The position numbers and the translations under genes were made by a program. DNA of 64,000 nt from Spirometra erinaceieuropaei (taxonomy: Eukaryota > Platyhelminthes > Cestoda > Diphyllobothriidea > Diphyllobothriidae): NCBI GenBank assembly GCA_902702965.1, contig CACRXP010000965.1:88766-152765 (forward strand), written 5' to 3'. Of this stretch, positions 43,801 through 54,556 are shown piece after piece (within the stretch, counting starts at the first letter, position 1; each line of letters starts with the position of its first letter). The notes beneath the pieces are model-generated. The model searched no databases. It saw nothing but the letters and a program-made list of their open reading frames with translations, and was not told where the DNA came from.

Positions 43801-44649
43801 ATGACTAGAGATTTCTGCCGTAAATGGCGCTGCTCCGTTTCGCCAGACCTCACACCCCTGCAGCGAAGACTGAGTAAACTAAAATCGGCAAAAACCAACA
43901 CCAAGATAATGACACCTACTGTCAGTCTGAATATGTCCTGTACAACACCATTTGCGGCATCTGCAAGTCACGGCATAGTCAATTCCGTAGGGAGTTCGAC
44001 TACTTTTAATGCTGACCTCTTTAAACACACCACCACGCCTGGTATAAACATGCCTCTATCAACTCCCCCAACAACCCCTAGTAAGCCTAGGCATGTGTCT
44101 AAGTCAAAAGCAAATCCAATTGCTGTCGCAGCCACTCGGACACCCAATAAATCCAGCACCAGAATAAAATCTTTTCCTCCACAATCGGCTAACAGTGCCT
44201 CAAATACCCCGACTCAAAACGTAGGGTGATCGAAACTGCCCCCCAGCCCTCATATCGAGGCATTTAGGCCGATTATGCCGATTTTTCCGCCGTTTAATAA
44301 AACTCTTGCTCCAATGGAAACAATGCGTCCCCCACCCCCTAACTTGTTTCCTCCACGGCCGTTTTACCAATTTATTCCCCATGATAATGTCCATACTGAA
44401 TCAGTTAATTCTTCCGATCCTCAGTTTCGTTCCGGCGGGAATACGTTGCAGTATCTGCCCCGCGGATTTCCAGCTGAAAATAAGTTAGCTAACAATAGTT
44501 ACCAGTTTACCTGCCCGTCATTCCCTCCCCCAAGTCCTACCCCTTTTTATCCACGTCAGAATTTTTTGATGCCACAAAATTTTTTGCAGAACCGGATGGT
44601 TACATCCGGAACGTTTGCTCCGTGGACGACCCAGAACTGGACGATGTAG
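43801..44649 (+). pseudogene. LINE ORF1 (Pro/Ser/Thr-rich), one internal stop
   Basis: One reading frame runs from MTRDFCRKWRCSVSPD to the stop at 44,647, broken only by TGA at 44,227-44,229. The first half is Ser/Thr-rich and basic (SKSKANPIAVAATRTPNKS); the second half is proline- and aromatic-rich (PPPPNLFPPRPFYQF). No RRM or zinc knuckle is seen. ORF1 proteins of this LINE group bind RNA, but that role is inferred from position only. It overlaps the start of ORF2 by 28 bases in another frame, a usual arrangement in LINEs. Confidence 0.6.
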
Positions 44650-45693
44650 CCCACCTCCCTCAAAAACTAACAGCCTTTCCCTTCAAACTTTTTGTTTTAA
44701 ATGCCAGATCCTTGCTTAATAAGATGCCTTTGCTTCAGACTCTGGTGTTCGTCCATTGTCCTGATATTGTTTTAATAACTGAGACGTGGGCATCAGCCTC
44801 AGTAGCTGACTCCGAACTCTCTCTTCTAGGCTACAATTGCATTCGAAATGATCGCCAAGATAGCCGTGGTGGGCGCAGCTGCGTCTACGTTAAGCAAACA
44901 CTTACATTTTTGCCGTTGGACCTCCCGCACTTTTCCGCAGTAGAAGGCAGCTGCTGGCTCCAGGTTGCACTAAAAATAAGTTCTCCTTACACATTGGCTG
45001 CGTCTATCGCCCTCCCAACGCCAATGACAATTTTGATCGTTTACTCTCACAGGCATTTCATGCTGCGGCCGACTTAAGCTTTAAGTATCAACTGGTTGCG
45101 GGTGACTTTAATTCCCTGAAGTCCGCTGGTCTCCGCCTTCAGGCCCCAGAAGGTTCGATGAATTTCTTGAGGCTGTAGATGTTGGGATGTGGAATCAGGT
45201 TGTCGATTTTCCCACCCGAGGCTCAAGCATACTTGACTTAATTTTCTGTAGAGGCTGCTTGCCGTCGTCAGTGTCATCCCTAGGCCCACTCGGGGGCTCA
45301 GACCATGACATAGTTGTTTCAACGTTGGAATTCGAGGCTGACGAAATGTCGTCCCAAAAGTATAACTTTTTCCGCGATTTCCGATCAACTCGCTCAACCG
45401 AATTATTAACACACCTTAATTCATACGACTGGACTGAGTTCTTCCTTAGTTCGGATGTAAATGTTTGCACTGCAAAGCTGTACGAAATTTTGGATCCGCT
45501 TATTTCTCGTTTTGTCCCCCGTAAGAAAATTATTTATGTTGGGGATGAGATTTTCCTACCTTTACCCTTTCGTCGCAGATTGCGCAAGCTTTATCGTTGT
45601 TTCCATCTTCAGAACGATGTTTCTGTTCTGCGATTCGGCGTTTTCGTCAATCTTATAGTCCAGGCCCTGATGGTGTCCCAGCAAGCATTTTAA
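44622..45693 (+). pseudogene. LINE ORF2, AP endonuclease domain, three frameshifts
   Basis: The endonuclease nicks target DNA to prime reverse transcription. Motifs in order: LFVLNARSLLNK (the N of the first motif), DIVLITETW (the catalytic E), then after a frameshift near 44,990 the GCVYRPPN and AGDFN motifs. After a second shift near 45,145 come DFPTRGSSILDLIF and GGSDHDIV (the catalytic SDH). A last shift near 45,640 leads to the RT frame. The set of residues is complete, but they are spread over three frames, so no intact protein is made. Confidence 0.9.
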
Positions 45694-47078
45694 AAGCCGA
45701 TGCAAACACGATCTTCCCATCCCTCTTATGCAAGATATTTAATCTCGCTCTTGAAAGTGAAACTTATCCTACCTTATGGAAGGAATCACACATTTTGCCC
45801 ATTCCTAAGCACGGCAAATCCACATCATTTGATGACTTTCGGCCAATAAACACCATCCCCGCAGTTTCGAAGATCTGAGAGACATTGATCAAGGATAAGA
45901 TGATGTGTCACTTAACAGCGAATAACTTACTGAGTGCTGCTCAGCATGGATTCCTCAAAGCTCGATCTTGTGACACCTGTCAACTCTCCTTCTTTGACTA
46001 TGTTCTCCAATCTAGGGACCATGGTTTTGCTCTTTACTCAGTATATTTCAATTTCACTAAGGCTTTTGATCGTGTTGACCATGCTCTTCTTCTCTTGAAA
46101 TTGTCCTCTTTCGGAATAGGTGGCAAACTTTTAAATTTTATATCCTCTTATTTGGGCACTCGCACACAAAGAGTTAAGATTTCCAATACCATCTCCAAGC
46201 CCACACGTGTGAGGATTGGAGTCATCCAGGGTAGTGTACTCGGCCCGCTTTTATTTTGCCTTTTCGTTAATGATGTACCCGATTTATTTCAGAATGGTAA
46301 GCCTTTCATGTATGCCGATGATCTTAAAGTTGCATATCGATATAAGCCGGCAGATCATGACATCGTGCTTGAGCTCCTAAAGAGCGATCTACAGGCTTTC
46401 GCCCAGTGGTGCCGCACATGGCGCCTTTTTCTTTCTTGGCATAATTGCTCAGTCATGGTGGTTGGCGACGACCGCCAACCTCAACTAAGTATTGAAGGTC
46501 ACGCCATAAATGTGCCAGGGGTTATAAAGGATTTGGGCGTTTCATACTCCAAGAGTCGCAATCTCTCGGAGCACTGTGCCTTGATAGTCTCCAAAGCACG
46601 TAGAACGAGCGGGTTTATCCTCCGAAATTTTAAAACTAGGGACATTAGAATGCGCCTTTTCAACATATACGTTAGACCTGGTCTGGAATACTGTTCGTTT
46701 TTATTTAGCCTCATGCGTGCTACTGAGCGGAAGAAAATAGAATCCGTTCAACACTTTTTTACCAAGAGAATTTTAACCCCGGAACACCGACATTTGTCTT
46801 ACCAAGAACGTTGCCGGCATACACGCCTCGATCCTTTATGGTTCCGTAGATTACAAAAGGGACTATTTTTGCTATTTAAACTCTTATATAATCACACATT
46901 TAACCCGCTCACCTCTTTAAGACATCATATCCACCCACGACGTAACAGTCACCGTGAGGTCTTCTTATTTCTGCCTCTGGCACGTACTGTTAAATATCGT
47001 CGGTTCTTTTCTGTAAATGCAATTGCTATTTGGAATAAACTACCCATTAGTGTGAAAACTCTCCAAAATTATCCTTAA
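45660..47078 (+). pseudogene. LINE ORF2, reverse transcriptase domain with catalytic Asp lost
   Basis: SPGPDGVPASIL and FRPINTIPAVSK open the RT. A stop follows at about 45,876, then a frame of 397 codons (45,885-47,078) with LSAAQHGFLKARSC, FTKAFDRVDH, GVIQGSVLGPLLFCLFVNDV and MYADDLKV (motif C intact). In motif A the family aspartate before FTKAFD is asparagine (codon 46,050-46,052), which would abolish catalysis. The linker between endonuclease and RT is shorter than usual, suggesting an internal deletion near 45.65 kb. The C-terminal part with AIWNKLP is typical for CR1-like elements. A frame change after 47,078 continues the usual tail. Confidence 0.9.
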
Positions 47079-47500
47079 TTTAAGAGAACTATTACTGCAG
47101 TTTTGCATTCAGAAAAGCTCCCACAAATTTTGGGTGCTGAATCTACTGATCGACTGTACCGTAGCGATGGCGTTTGTGATCTCTGAACACCATGGCCGGT
47201 CTCACCAGCTGTTCCTCAACGCCCCTACTTTGACTATCCCCAACTTCATGAAAGGAATTTGACTTCCGATAATCTTTGATACCGTGCAACCCTCCCCCTT
47301 CTTGACGGTCGATATTCTACCACCGCCGGCAGTTTTTTCTCCTGAGCCCTCCAAACCATAAAAACCACCATCAAATATATTTTTATCGCTTTAGCTCAGG
47401 AGTTTTTTTCACTGCTGGTCGGATTTGTGTTTAATCGCTTCCCTTGACAATGCCTGTAAACTGGCATTAAATAAAATTTAAATTAAATAAATGTAAGTTT

Positions 47501-48200
47501 CCCGCTGTAGCCTGTTTGATGTATGATTGCAACCGAATGTAGTAAGACGCTTCAAGACAAACCTCATAACCACACCTCATCAGGTCAACCACAAACCAGT
47601 ACCACATCATCCGATACCCAAACAGGAAATGCTGAACGTACGTTAGTAGACAGAATGTTCTTTAATGCAACCTGGAACCCGACCAGGCCGAGTTTACCAT
47701 AGGTAGACGGGCTTCTTTGGCCTTGTCAGCTACCGCGCCCAGTTCCAGTACCAGATGTATGCCAGGCTCTAGACTGGTATACTGAGGAGGGAGGAGAGAA
47801 TGAGTTTTACTCTGAAGATTCCTTCCCCACGGATCTTCTCCACATTCTTCGGTATAATAAATCCCACGAGTTTTTGAGCTATCACACTGAGATAAAAATA
47901 GTGACCTGGAAAGTTACCAACTGACAGGTTACCTTGGTCCTCTTCGTCTTTATGGTGTAAATGTGTGGTGACCGGCTCGAGGATTGGGAGTTAGGATCAA
48001 TGACTCCCTCCTAGTGCCTCGTTACAACTTGAGATCCGAGCCGTCCTTTTTTCCTTAAAGAACAAAGCATGTGTTTGCGGGGAGCAGGCCGTGTGGTGCA
48101 CGTTGACTGAATATTTAACCGTGTTAGCCACTGTACCTGAACCCGTGTCTGGTCGTCTTGACTCTGTATTACCATCTGGTGGATAAGGGAAGTCGGAAGG
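47501..48200. other. No gene recognised; start of repeat-rich stretch
   Basis: No frame. From about 47.75 kb the sequence contains blocks that return, rearranged, at 48.2-48.9 kb. Confidence 0.35.
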
Positions 48201-48890
48201 TTGCCAGCTGACATTCCAACTTAGGCCATGCAGTCAGCCCAGCGTGTGTCTGTGCGTCACATTGCTGACTGATGAGCAGAAAGTCAGACTGTGATGACTT
48301 CTCCTTAGAAGCACATTAGCAGATGCGAGATCCGAGCCCCCTACATGCATCGTGCTCAACCCTGGTGTGTGCGTTTGGGGCAAGATCGTATGCTTGAGGT
48401 GAGCAGACGGGCCATATAACCCTGTCACCCACTGCGCCAACACTCCCTGCAACAGACTGCAGAGTGGTTGGGCAGCGGACTGGTGTCCGAGAGTAGGAGA
48501 AGCGAATGAGGTGGACGGCATCAGCGCAAATCGCCCATTATAAACAATCAAAAGATCTTAAATTTTTCACGGCCCCCCGAAGCATTGGCTTGGAAAGCTA
48601 TCAACTAACAGGGTAATTCTGACCGCACAGTCAGCCCAGTGTGTGTTTGTGCGGAGTAGCCGGTTGGTGGACTAGGAGTCAGGCTGCAATGCCTTGATGT
48701 TGACTCTGTGTCACTCTCACTCAGTGGGATCCGAACCAGGCGTGACGGCACGCCTAAGTGCGGCTTCGGCCGTGCCAGCTACCCTTTTGGTGTTGGTTAC
48801 CAATCTGGTGACGTACGCTAAGTCGAGTTTGCGCTGTGCTAGACACCTGCGTCCTCTCCCACATCTGGTCTTTTTGACTCTATGATGACG
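48200..48890 (+). repeat. Imperfect repeat blocks of unknown family
   Basis: GCAGTCAGCCCAGCGTGTGT at 48,227 and ACAGTCAGCCCAGTGTGTGT at 48,628, each preceded by a worn AGCTGACATTCCAA/CTAACAGGGTAATT block, show a repeat about 0.4 kb long. A third worn copy is likely at 47.9-48.1 kb (GTTACCAACTGACAGGTTAC). The end flows into a GCAAGTC-family repeat (TGACGGCACGCCTAAGTGCG at 48,741), so the two may belong together. Confidence 0.5.
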
Positions 48891-49170
48891 CCGGTTTAGG
48901 TGAGGGATGAGAAGAGAGTGTGGTAGATGTTGCGCAAGTCTACTATCATTACTTACTGATTTACGCGCAAGTCACCGTGCCTGCTTTACCTCGTCGTGAA
49001 GCACACAGTAGGCATCACCAGAAACGGCGGTCGAACTGTCGCTGGGTGAGGAAAAAGGGAGTGCAGTACATGTCGCTCAAGTCTGTTATCATTATGAACC
49101 AGTTAGCGCGTAAGCTGCCTGCGCCCAACCATGTTAGGGAAACACGGTGGATATCGTCACATGTGTCGGT
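48720..49170 (+). repeat. Dispersed repeat of the GCAAGTC family, complete copy plus partial second
   Basis: The full order runs from GACGGCACGCCTAAGTGCGG through GTAGATGTTGCGCAAGTC, TTACGCGCAAGTCACCGTGC and GCGGTCGAACTGTCGC at 49,045. A second 3' part follows at once (CATGTCGCTCAAGTCTGTTA to AACACGGTGGATATCGTCAC), so the family can be tandem in its 3' half. Confidence 0.65.
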
Positions 49171-49793
49171 GGAGCTGTAATGATAATGATCTGATCATCT
49201 TTCTGGGATCTTCAATAGCCATAAAGTCTGCAGAACACATTTGCTTAGTCGGTTTCTGTCCTTAGCATGGTATAAAGATCCTGACGAACTGGGTACTGCG
49301 CTGCATTACTTGGTCCTTTACTCCAGAGTGTCTGTAAAATTTTCTGGTGTGGCGCCTTCTGAATTAAAACCTATTTAACGAATGGAAAGATTGAATCCTA
49401 GTTCACTGAGAACTCGGCGGTATATAGTTTGATGTCGTGCTCACCACTTCCTTGGAATTCGATTGTGGTTTCTGACAACCTTGTCTCCTCATGCGATCTC
49501 CTTGTCTTTTTACCTCCTAAAAAGACAATAATTGTTCTTTCCAGAAAATTACTTAAGCAGTCATTGAAGGCATCACTGGACTCGGCGTTACGATCGCTGT
49601 GGACAGCCATGATGGCTATGCCTATCGTCCTTGTTCAAGGTCCCATTACGTTAGGATCATTAATCTTCGTAGCCAGCGGTTCCAAACACGTTGACTTGCA
49701 GCGGCTCAGCCGATTTCAACTCGGAAGCAGATGCGCATACAGAGCCGCGGCTGCCCATGCGCCACTCAAACGCACCCACATCTTTGACGAATG
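49171..49793. other. No gene recognised
   Basis: A frame of 160 codons (plus, 49,429-49,911) crosses the inner boundary of the right arm; its second half has a mirrored counterpart at the end of the left arm and its first half does not. No motif on either strand. Confidence 0.35.
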
Positions 49794-50827
49794 CAACATA
49801 GGCTGCTTGAACACCATTCCTCGGCAAATGCAACATACACCATTTGGACGCCACCTGAGCCTGCTCCCCACAAACCCACTTAAGCAGCAGCCACCACTGT
49901 CTCAATCTTAGGCATGACACGACGCCGTCAACGCTAGTCATGGCCTTGTCAGCGACTACTGTGCCCGAGAGGACAACTTAGGGTACTGTGTACAGCAAAC
50001 CCCATTAGTCTGGTGACCTCTCTCTTTTCCCACAACTCGGGATTTGGCCTGACGATTGCAGCGCTCAGCTACACACTACTCAATGGCTGCAGTACACATT
50101 TTAAAGCGGAAATCATGATCAGCGTTATAGGAAACCATTCTGGCAACGCAGGTATTAGCTAAAAAGCCCGGACACGTGTTTTAACGCTGCATGATATGGC
50201 TGCGAGGGATTCGGCTCACCAGTGCGCCCATAGACCTTAGTTTAAACTGGCTTACTCCAAGTTAGCAGTTAATTTCCGAGGAAATTAAAAAGCAACAATT
50301 ATAATCAGTGGCTAGTATTTTTGCCATTTAGCTTTAACAATTTCCTGCTGCCTCCATACTTAAATCTGTTTCAGCCGGTGGTAGACAATGTAAGACAGTC
50401 AGCGTAATTTATAAATCGCAACTGTTTGTATCACACTGTCATGCATGCGCCAGCAGTAACTAATGAAATTTTGCGATAGGTATTTCTTGGATGCTTTCAG
50501 AGGGAAAGATTAGTCAATGTTTTTTGTCGTCTTCCTATGATGGCCAAAGACATTATTTGAATTAAATGTAATTTCTCCACAGACCCATCTTTAAGATGTT
50601 TCGATCACATATTTCGTCATATTTGCAGAATCGTCCAGATGCTCGTTTGTGAATATGTTTGAATAGTTTGTTCTTATTTCGGACTATGTTCCCGGATGTT
50701 ACGTCATACAATCTCCTTCTGTTCCAAAAGCACTATTAAGTTGTCAGTTTTACTTTTCATACATATCTGATCGTTTCATCTGTCGGAGTTGAGTACGGGA
50801 ATCGACAACCCTCTACTGTTCGTCATT

Positions 50828-51240
50828 TCAGCGAAATAACCGTCTCCTATGTTGGAAGAGGGTTCTGGCACGATTGCGTTTGTGACTAGTAGGGTGGTTG
50901 CTCCGGAAGTGGAGGATGGGTTTAGTATTAGCTGCCTTACGGTAAACCGTCGTCTTTACATTCCCGTCTGTCAGTTTTGTAACTTGTGCGCCGAGGGAGG
51001 ACAACTGATTGTTGACTTCTTCCTCCATAGCAAGCTATATGTATGGAAAAATTAAGTCCAACAATGCCTTGAAAGTCTATACATCTTTCCATTTGACGAT
51101 GACGAACGCGTCGTCGACGTATATGGTCCACAGCTTATGGAGTACGAGCTGAAGACCAGTTGCTCGAGTCTCTGCAAAACTGCTTCAGTGATTAGTCTAG
51201 ACAGAGGCGAGCCCTTCTTTTGCTCGTAGATCTCAAGCGG
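50828..51240 (-). pseudogene. PLE reverse transcriptase fragment, right arm
   Basis: Mirror of 41,545-41,955, with a few differences (for example TTVYRKAANTKPILHF against TTVYRKVANTKPILHF). It has the same frameshift before the YVDD region, so both copies come from one already dead ancestor. Confidence 0.85.
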
Positions 51241-52139
51241 CTGCAGCGGCAAAGTGACCGGACGCATGAGGCTGACAGAAGGGCTGCATGGCAAAGCCGC
51301 AACGATGATGATCACAGGAGCGTGCTGCCACGAACACTCAATCAGCTAATTTACTTTCTGCGGTCTGTAGGCAATATAATCATATGTGATTTATCCACTG
51401 TTGAAGGAGCATAATGGTCTGAATGCAAGCTGGGATGCTTCTTTTTCGGCTTGCCATAAAGGCACACCCATCTGACTGAAAATAGAGTCAATCCCAGTCA
51501 AAAACACAAATTGGAAACGCAACTGTCATCGCGTTAAACTCATTGACCAGTCGGCACAGGGCCTAACTATCAGATCATCGTATTATGTGATTGCGGTATG
51601 ATTGGCTGACGATGTAAATCACGCGACATATGGTTATTCCAGTGTTAAATGATTTTGTGAGAACTACCTATTGCTGAACGTCATGTAGCATAGGTTATAT
51701 AACCCCATTGTCTTTAATACACAGAACTACCTACTATATTTGTTTTAGTAGACTCTGTTTAAGTTATAAATTCCTAGTAACACATCTTACCGTTTCCTGA
51801 ATGGCAACTCGTCTCCATGTGGAGCGTTCTAGAACGTAGTTCAAAGTGAAAAGTCGAACCTGAATTCCGTCCCACGCTCGCGCTAGATCGGAAGTGTCGC
51901 ATCTTAATGGCTTCGGTGGTTAAACTGGCTCTGATATTTTATGTATTCGGAGCATGGAGGTCAGACCGCGAAGGAGTAAACTATAACCAGACAGGTTGTG
52001 GGCGCACTTCTTATTAGTACGGAAATATAGACTTCGCCAACAACACCTTACGGTCATGCTGCAACCGCAGAACCACAAGTTATGGAAACAGAAGGTGGAC
52101 ATAAGATCCCAGAATTTAGTGCCTGAGATCATGAGACTC
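51241..52139. other. No gene recognised (right-arm mirror of about 40.66-41.54 kb)
   Basis: AT-rich, without motifs. Confidence 0.35.
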
Positions 52140-52400
52140 AGACGCTGCAATACCTACATGCTGACAGTGACTGTTCGACCGTCGTTTCCGACGATGTCTG
52201 CCGTGTGTTCCACTACAAGGTGAGGTAGAGACGGTGACTTGAGCGCGAATTAGTTTACAGGGATAGTTGACTTGCGCAGCATCTACGGCAATCTCTCCTC
52301 CCCCACCCCCCAACCTGTGCCCGGACGGAGTCAAGAAGACCGGAGGTGGGCGAGGAAGTAGATGGCTGGTAAGGCGTAAACTCGCGCCTGGGTGTGCCAC
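52140..52400 (-). repeat. Dispersed repeat of the GCAAGTC family (right arm)
   Basis: Mirror of 39,725-39,990, single here. Confidence 0.7.
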
Positions 52401-52629
52401 CAGACCACCTAGTTCACAGGGGGACTTTATTCAAGACAAAACAGAGACGGTTCCGAGCCCAAATGGCGCGGCGAACGCCCGCACCTGGGCCTACCAGCAC
52501 GCTCCAGTGTTGGCAATTGTTATGAGTACGCATTACTGATAACGCCTGCCGAACCCAGATATAACCCTTGTGGTGGTCTGTAGTGGCCCTACTCCCGGCG
52601 CCAGACGTGCCATCGTCCAGGCTGTCAAC

Positions 52630-52640
52630 CCTCTCCAACC
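52630..52640 (+). repeat. Target-site duplication of the PLE insertion, left
   Basis: CCTCTCCAACC, repeated at 54,546-54,556 directly after the PLE. The uninterrupted site exists in the left arm at about 39.50 and 40.16 kb (GGTTGGAGAGG on the plus strand there). Confidence 0.85.
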
Positions 52641-52667
52641 TTGAAGAAGGAGAAAAGAGCTTTATTA

Positions 52668-52709
52668 GCCTGACGTTTCGGATTCCTACTCGAATCCATC
52701 ATCAGAGAC
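52668..52709 (-). ncRNA. Hammerhead-type ribozyme motif in the inverted left repeat
   Basis: Minus strand: GTCT, CTGATGA, extra T, hairpin GGATTC-GAGTAG-GAATCC, GAAACGTC, AGGC, then TAATAAAGC. Mirror copy of the motif at 54,446-54,487. As it faces the opposite way, a full transcript of the element would contain the motif in sense at one end and its complement at the other. Confidence 0.75.
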
Positions 52710-52895
52710 AAAAAAAGCAGAAACGGGTGGTTGTTGCACAAGGGGCTGCGGTATTTATAAGATGCAGTAGCCATGCTACCGCATACCTATGGACATTCAC
52801 GGCTCCCCCCTTCATCCGGGATCGTCGCACTTGGTGTGATCATTGCTTGATGGCCGACATTCGAGTCGATAATTGCTGCAATTTCATCACGTGCG

Positions 52896-54368
52896 TTGGA
52901 TGTTGGCGTGATGATTGCCCGACCATCTGACGCACCGACCCCGGTGTTGGGAAAAGTGTTCACCTCTGCGCTCCCCGCATGGCTTGTTATTCCGCCTAGG
53001 CGAAGTTCCAGTACGGAGTATGGAATGGGAAGATCTTTGCACTTGTTGATGGACTGGGGGCCAGTAAACCATGAAACGGAGAACCGTCTTGGACACGCCC
53101 AAGTCCTTCAGCTCCTGAAGCTCTGTCTCAGGACGTACTTCACGTTCGACGGGCCAATCTACGAACAGGTGAAGGGCACACCAATGGGTTCGCCGATTTC
53201 GGGATTCATCGCCGAGGCGGTCCTGCAACGGTTAGAGTCGCTGGTATTCCAACACCACAGACCGAAATTCTGGGCCCGGTATGTGGATGACACCTTCGTC
53301 GTCATCGAACGGGATCAGGTGTTGACATTCCAAGAACATCTCAACGCCGTCTTCCCGGACATTCAATTTACGATGGAGGAGGGAGAGAAGAACCAGCTGG
53401 CCTTCCTTGATGTCCTCGTATGCCACAAAGATCGTGGTGAACTAAAAGCCGAAGTGTTCAGGAAAGCGGTAAATACGATGCAAGTACTGAACTTCAACAG
53501 TAACCACCCAATCAGCCACAAACGCAGTTGTGTAAGGACGCTCTATCGGCGTGTCGAAACGCACTGTAGTGAGCCGGAAGACAAAATTGCCGAACTACAA
53601 TACCTCCGACGGGTATTCAAAGCCAATGGCTACCCGCGCAACTTCGTCGACCGGTGCATACGCAAAAGGGACGAAAGGCCTAACCGCACGGACACCAAAT
53701 CTTGGCGGGCACTACCGTATGTCAAGGACGTTTCGGAAGCTGTCGGCCGCCTTCTCGCACCACTTGGGGTTGGAGTGGCACACAGACCGGAGGCAACCAT
53801 CAGGCATCTGGTCATGAAACGGAAAGATCCACTGCCACGGCTAGAAACGTCTGAAGTTGTTTATCGGATCTGGTGCAGTTGCGGACAAAACAATTACGTC
53901 GGAGAAACCGGAAGACAGCTCCGAACGAGAATGGCCGAACACGCGGCAGCGGTGCGCAGAAGTGACGCCAGCTCTCAAGTTGCGGCTCATTCGACGAGAT
54001 CCGGCGGCCACACATTCAACTTCGATGAGGCCGAAATTCTCGCAAGAGGTGACAACCGCGTGAGTCGGGAGCTACTGGAATCATGGTTTACTGGTCCCTA
54101 GTCCATCAACAAGTGCAACGATCTTCCCATTCCATACTCCGTACTGGAACTTCGCCTAGGCGGAATAACAAGCCATGCGGGGAGCGCAGAGGTGAACACT
54201 TTTCCCAACACCGGGGTCGGTGCGTCAGATGGTCGGGCAATCATCACGCCAACATCCAACGCACGTGATGAAATTGCAGCAATTATCGACTCGAATGTCG
54301 GCCATCAAGCAATGATCACACCAAGTGCGACGATCCCGGATGAAGGGGGGAGCCGTGAATGTCCATAG
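52896..54368 (+). pseudogene. PLE protein: truncated RT plus GIY-YIG endonuclease, one in-frame stop
   Basis: An open frame of 401 codons (52,896-54,101), followed after TAG by a further 88 in-frame codons to 54,368. Residues 1-58 are antisense terminal repeat and have no meaning. Real RT starts near residue 62. Motif B is GTPMGSPISG (94-103) and motif C YVDD (129-132). The thumb with FNSNHPISHKRS is at 200-211. GIY-YIG is at 322-340 (VYRIWCSCG, YVGETGR), and the glutamate of LLESWF (395) is kept. RT motifs before B are missing, so the copy was 5'-truncated at insertion. The stop falls in the C-terminal block (family SINRHxxLP...Y; here SINKCNDLPIPY after the stop), which shows that the last coding part lies inside the terminal repeat. 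It is the best preserved PLE of the window. Confidence 0.9.
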
Positions 54369-54445
54369 GTATGCGGTAGCATGGCTACTGCATCTTATAA
54401 ATACCGCAGCCCCTTGTGCAACAACCACCCGTTTCTGCTTTTTTT

Positions 54446-54487
54446 GTCTCTGATGATGGATTCGAGTAGGAATCCGAAACGTCAGGC
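54446..54487 (+). ncRNA. Hammerhead-type ribozyme motif in the right PLE repeat
   Basis: GTCT (stem I), CTGATGA, extra T, GGATTC-GAGTAG-GAATCC (stem II), GAAAC-GTC, AGGC (stem I partner), then TAATAAAGC. All conserved core positions are present. Stem III is the loopless palindrome ACGT. It is followed within 5 bases by an AATAAA signal. Compared with the canonical fold, one unpaired pyrimidine lies between the core A9 and stem II. Confidence 0.75.
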
Positions 54488-54545
54488 TAATAAAGCTCTT
54501 GTCCCGGCGATCGTGTCTGCTTCTTCAAGACTTCTTCCTGGGACT

Positions 54546-54556
54546 CCTCTCCAACC
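54546..54556 (+). repeat. Target-site duplication of the PLE insertion, right
   Basis: CCTCTCCAACC, second copy. Confidence 0.85.

Larger units (their letters stand above)
43796..47500 (+). mobile_element. CR1/Jockey-like non-LTR retrotransposon (LINE), nearly full length, dead
   Basis: The order is: Pro/Ser/Thr-rich ORF1 (43.80-44.65 kb), then ORF2 with AP endonuclease and reverse transcriptase (44.62-47.08 kb), then a 3' region with a hairpin TGCC-TGTAAACT-GGCA and a tail TTAAATAAAATTTAAATTAA. The length (about 3.7 kb) is slightly short for the group, explained by a missing endonuclease-RT linker. It lies in the spacer of the large inverted duplication. Frameshifts, two stops and a lost catalytic residue show it cannot move by itself. 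Confidence 0.85.
52641..54545 (+). mobile_element. Penelope-like element with inverted terminal repeats, bounded by an 11-bp target duplication
   Basis: A 1.9-kb insertion. The outer parts, 52,641-53,074 and 54,081-54,545, are reverse complements of each other. Between them is a 5'-truncated coding region. The empty site in the other arm fixes both borders. PLE terminal repeats can stand in direct or inverted orientation; here they are inverted, with the left one in antisense. Each repeat carries a hammerhead-type motif near its outer end. The right repeat is about 15-20 bases longer at its outer end. Confidence 0.9.
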
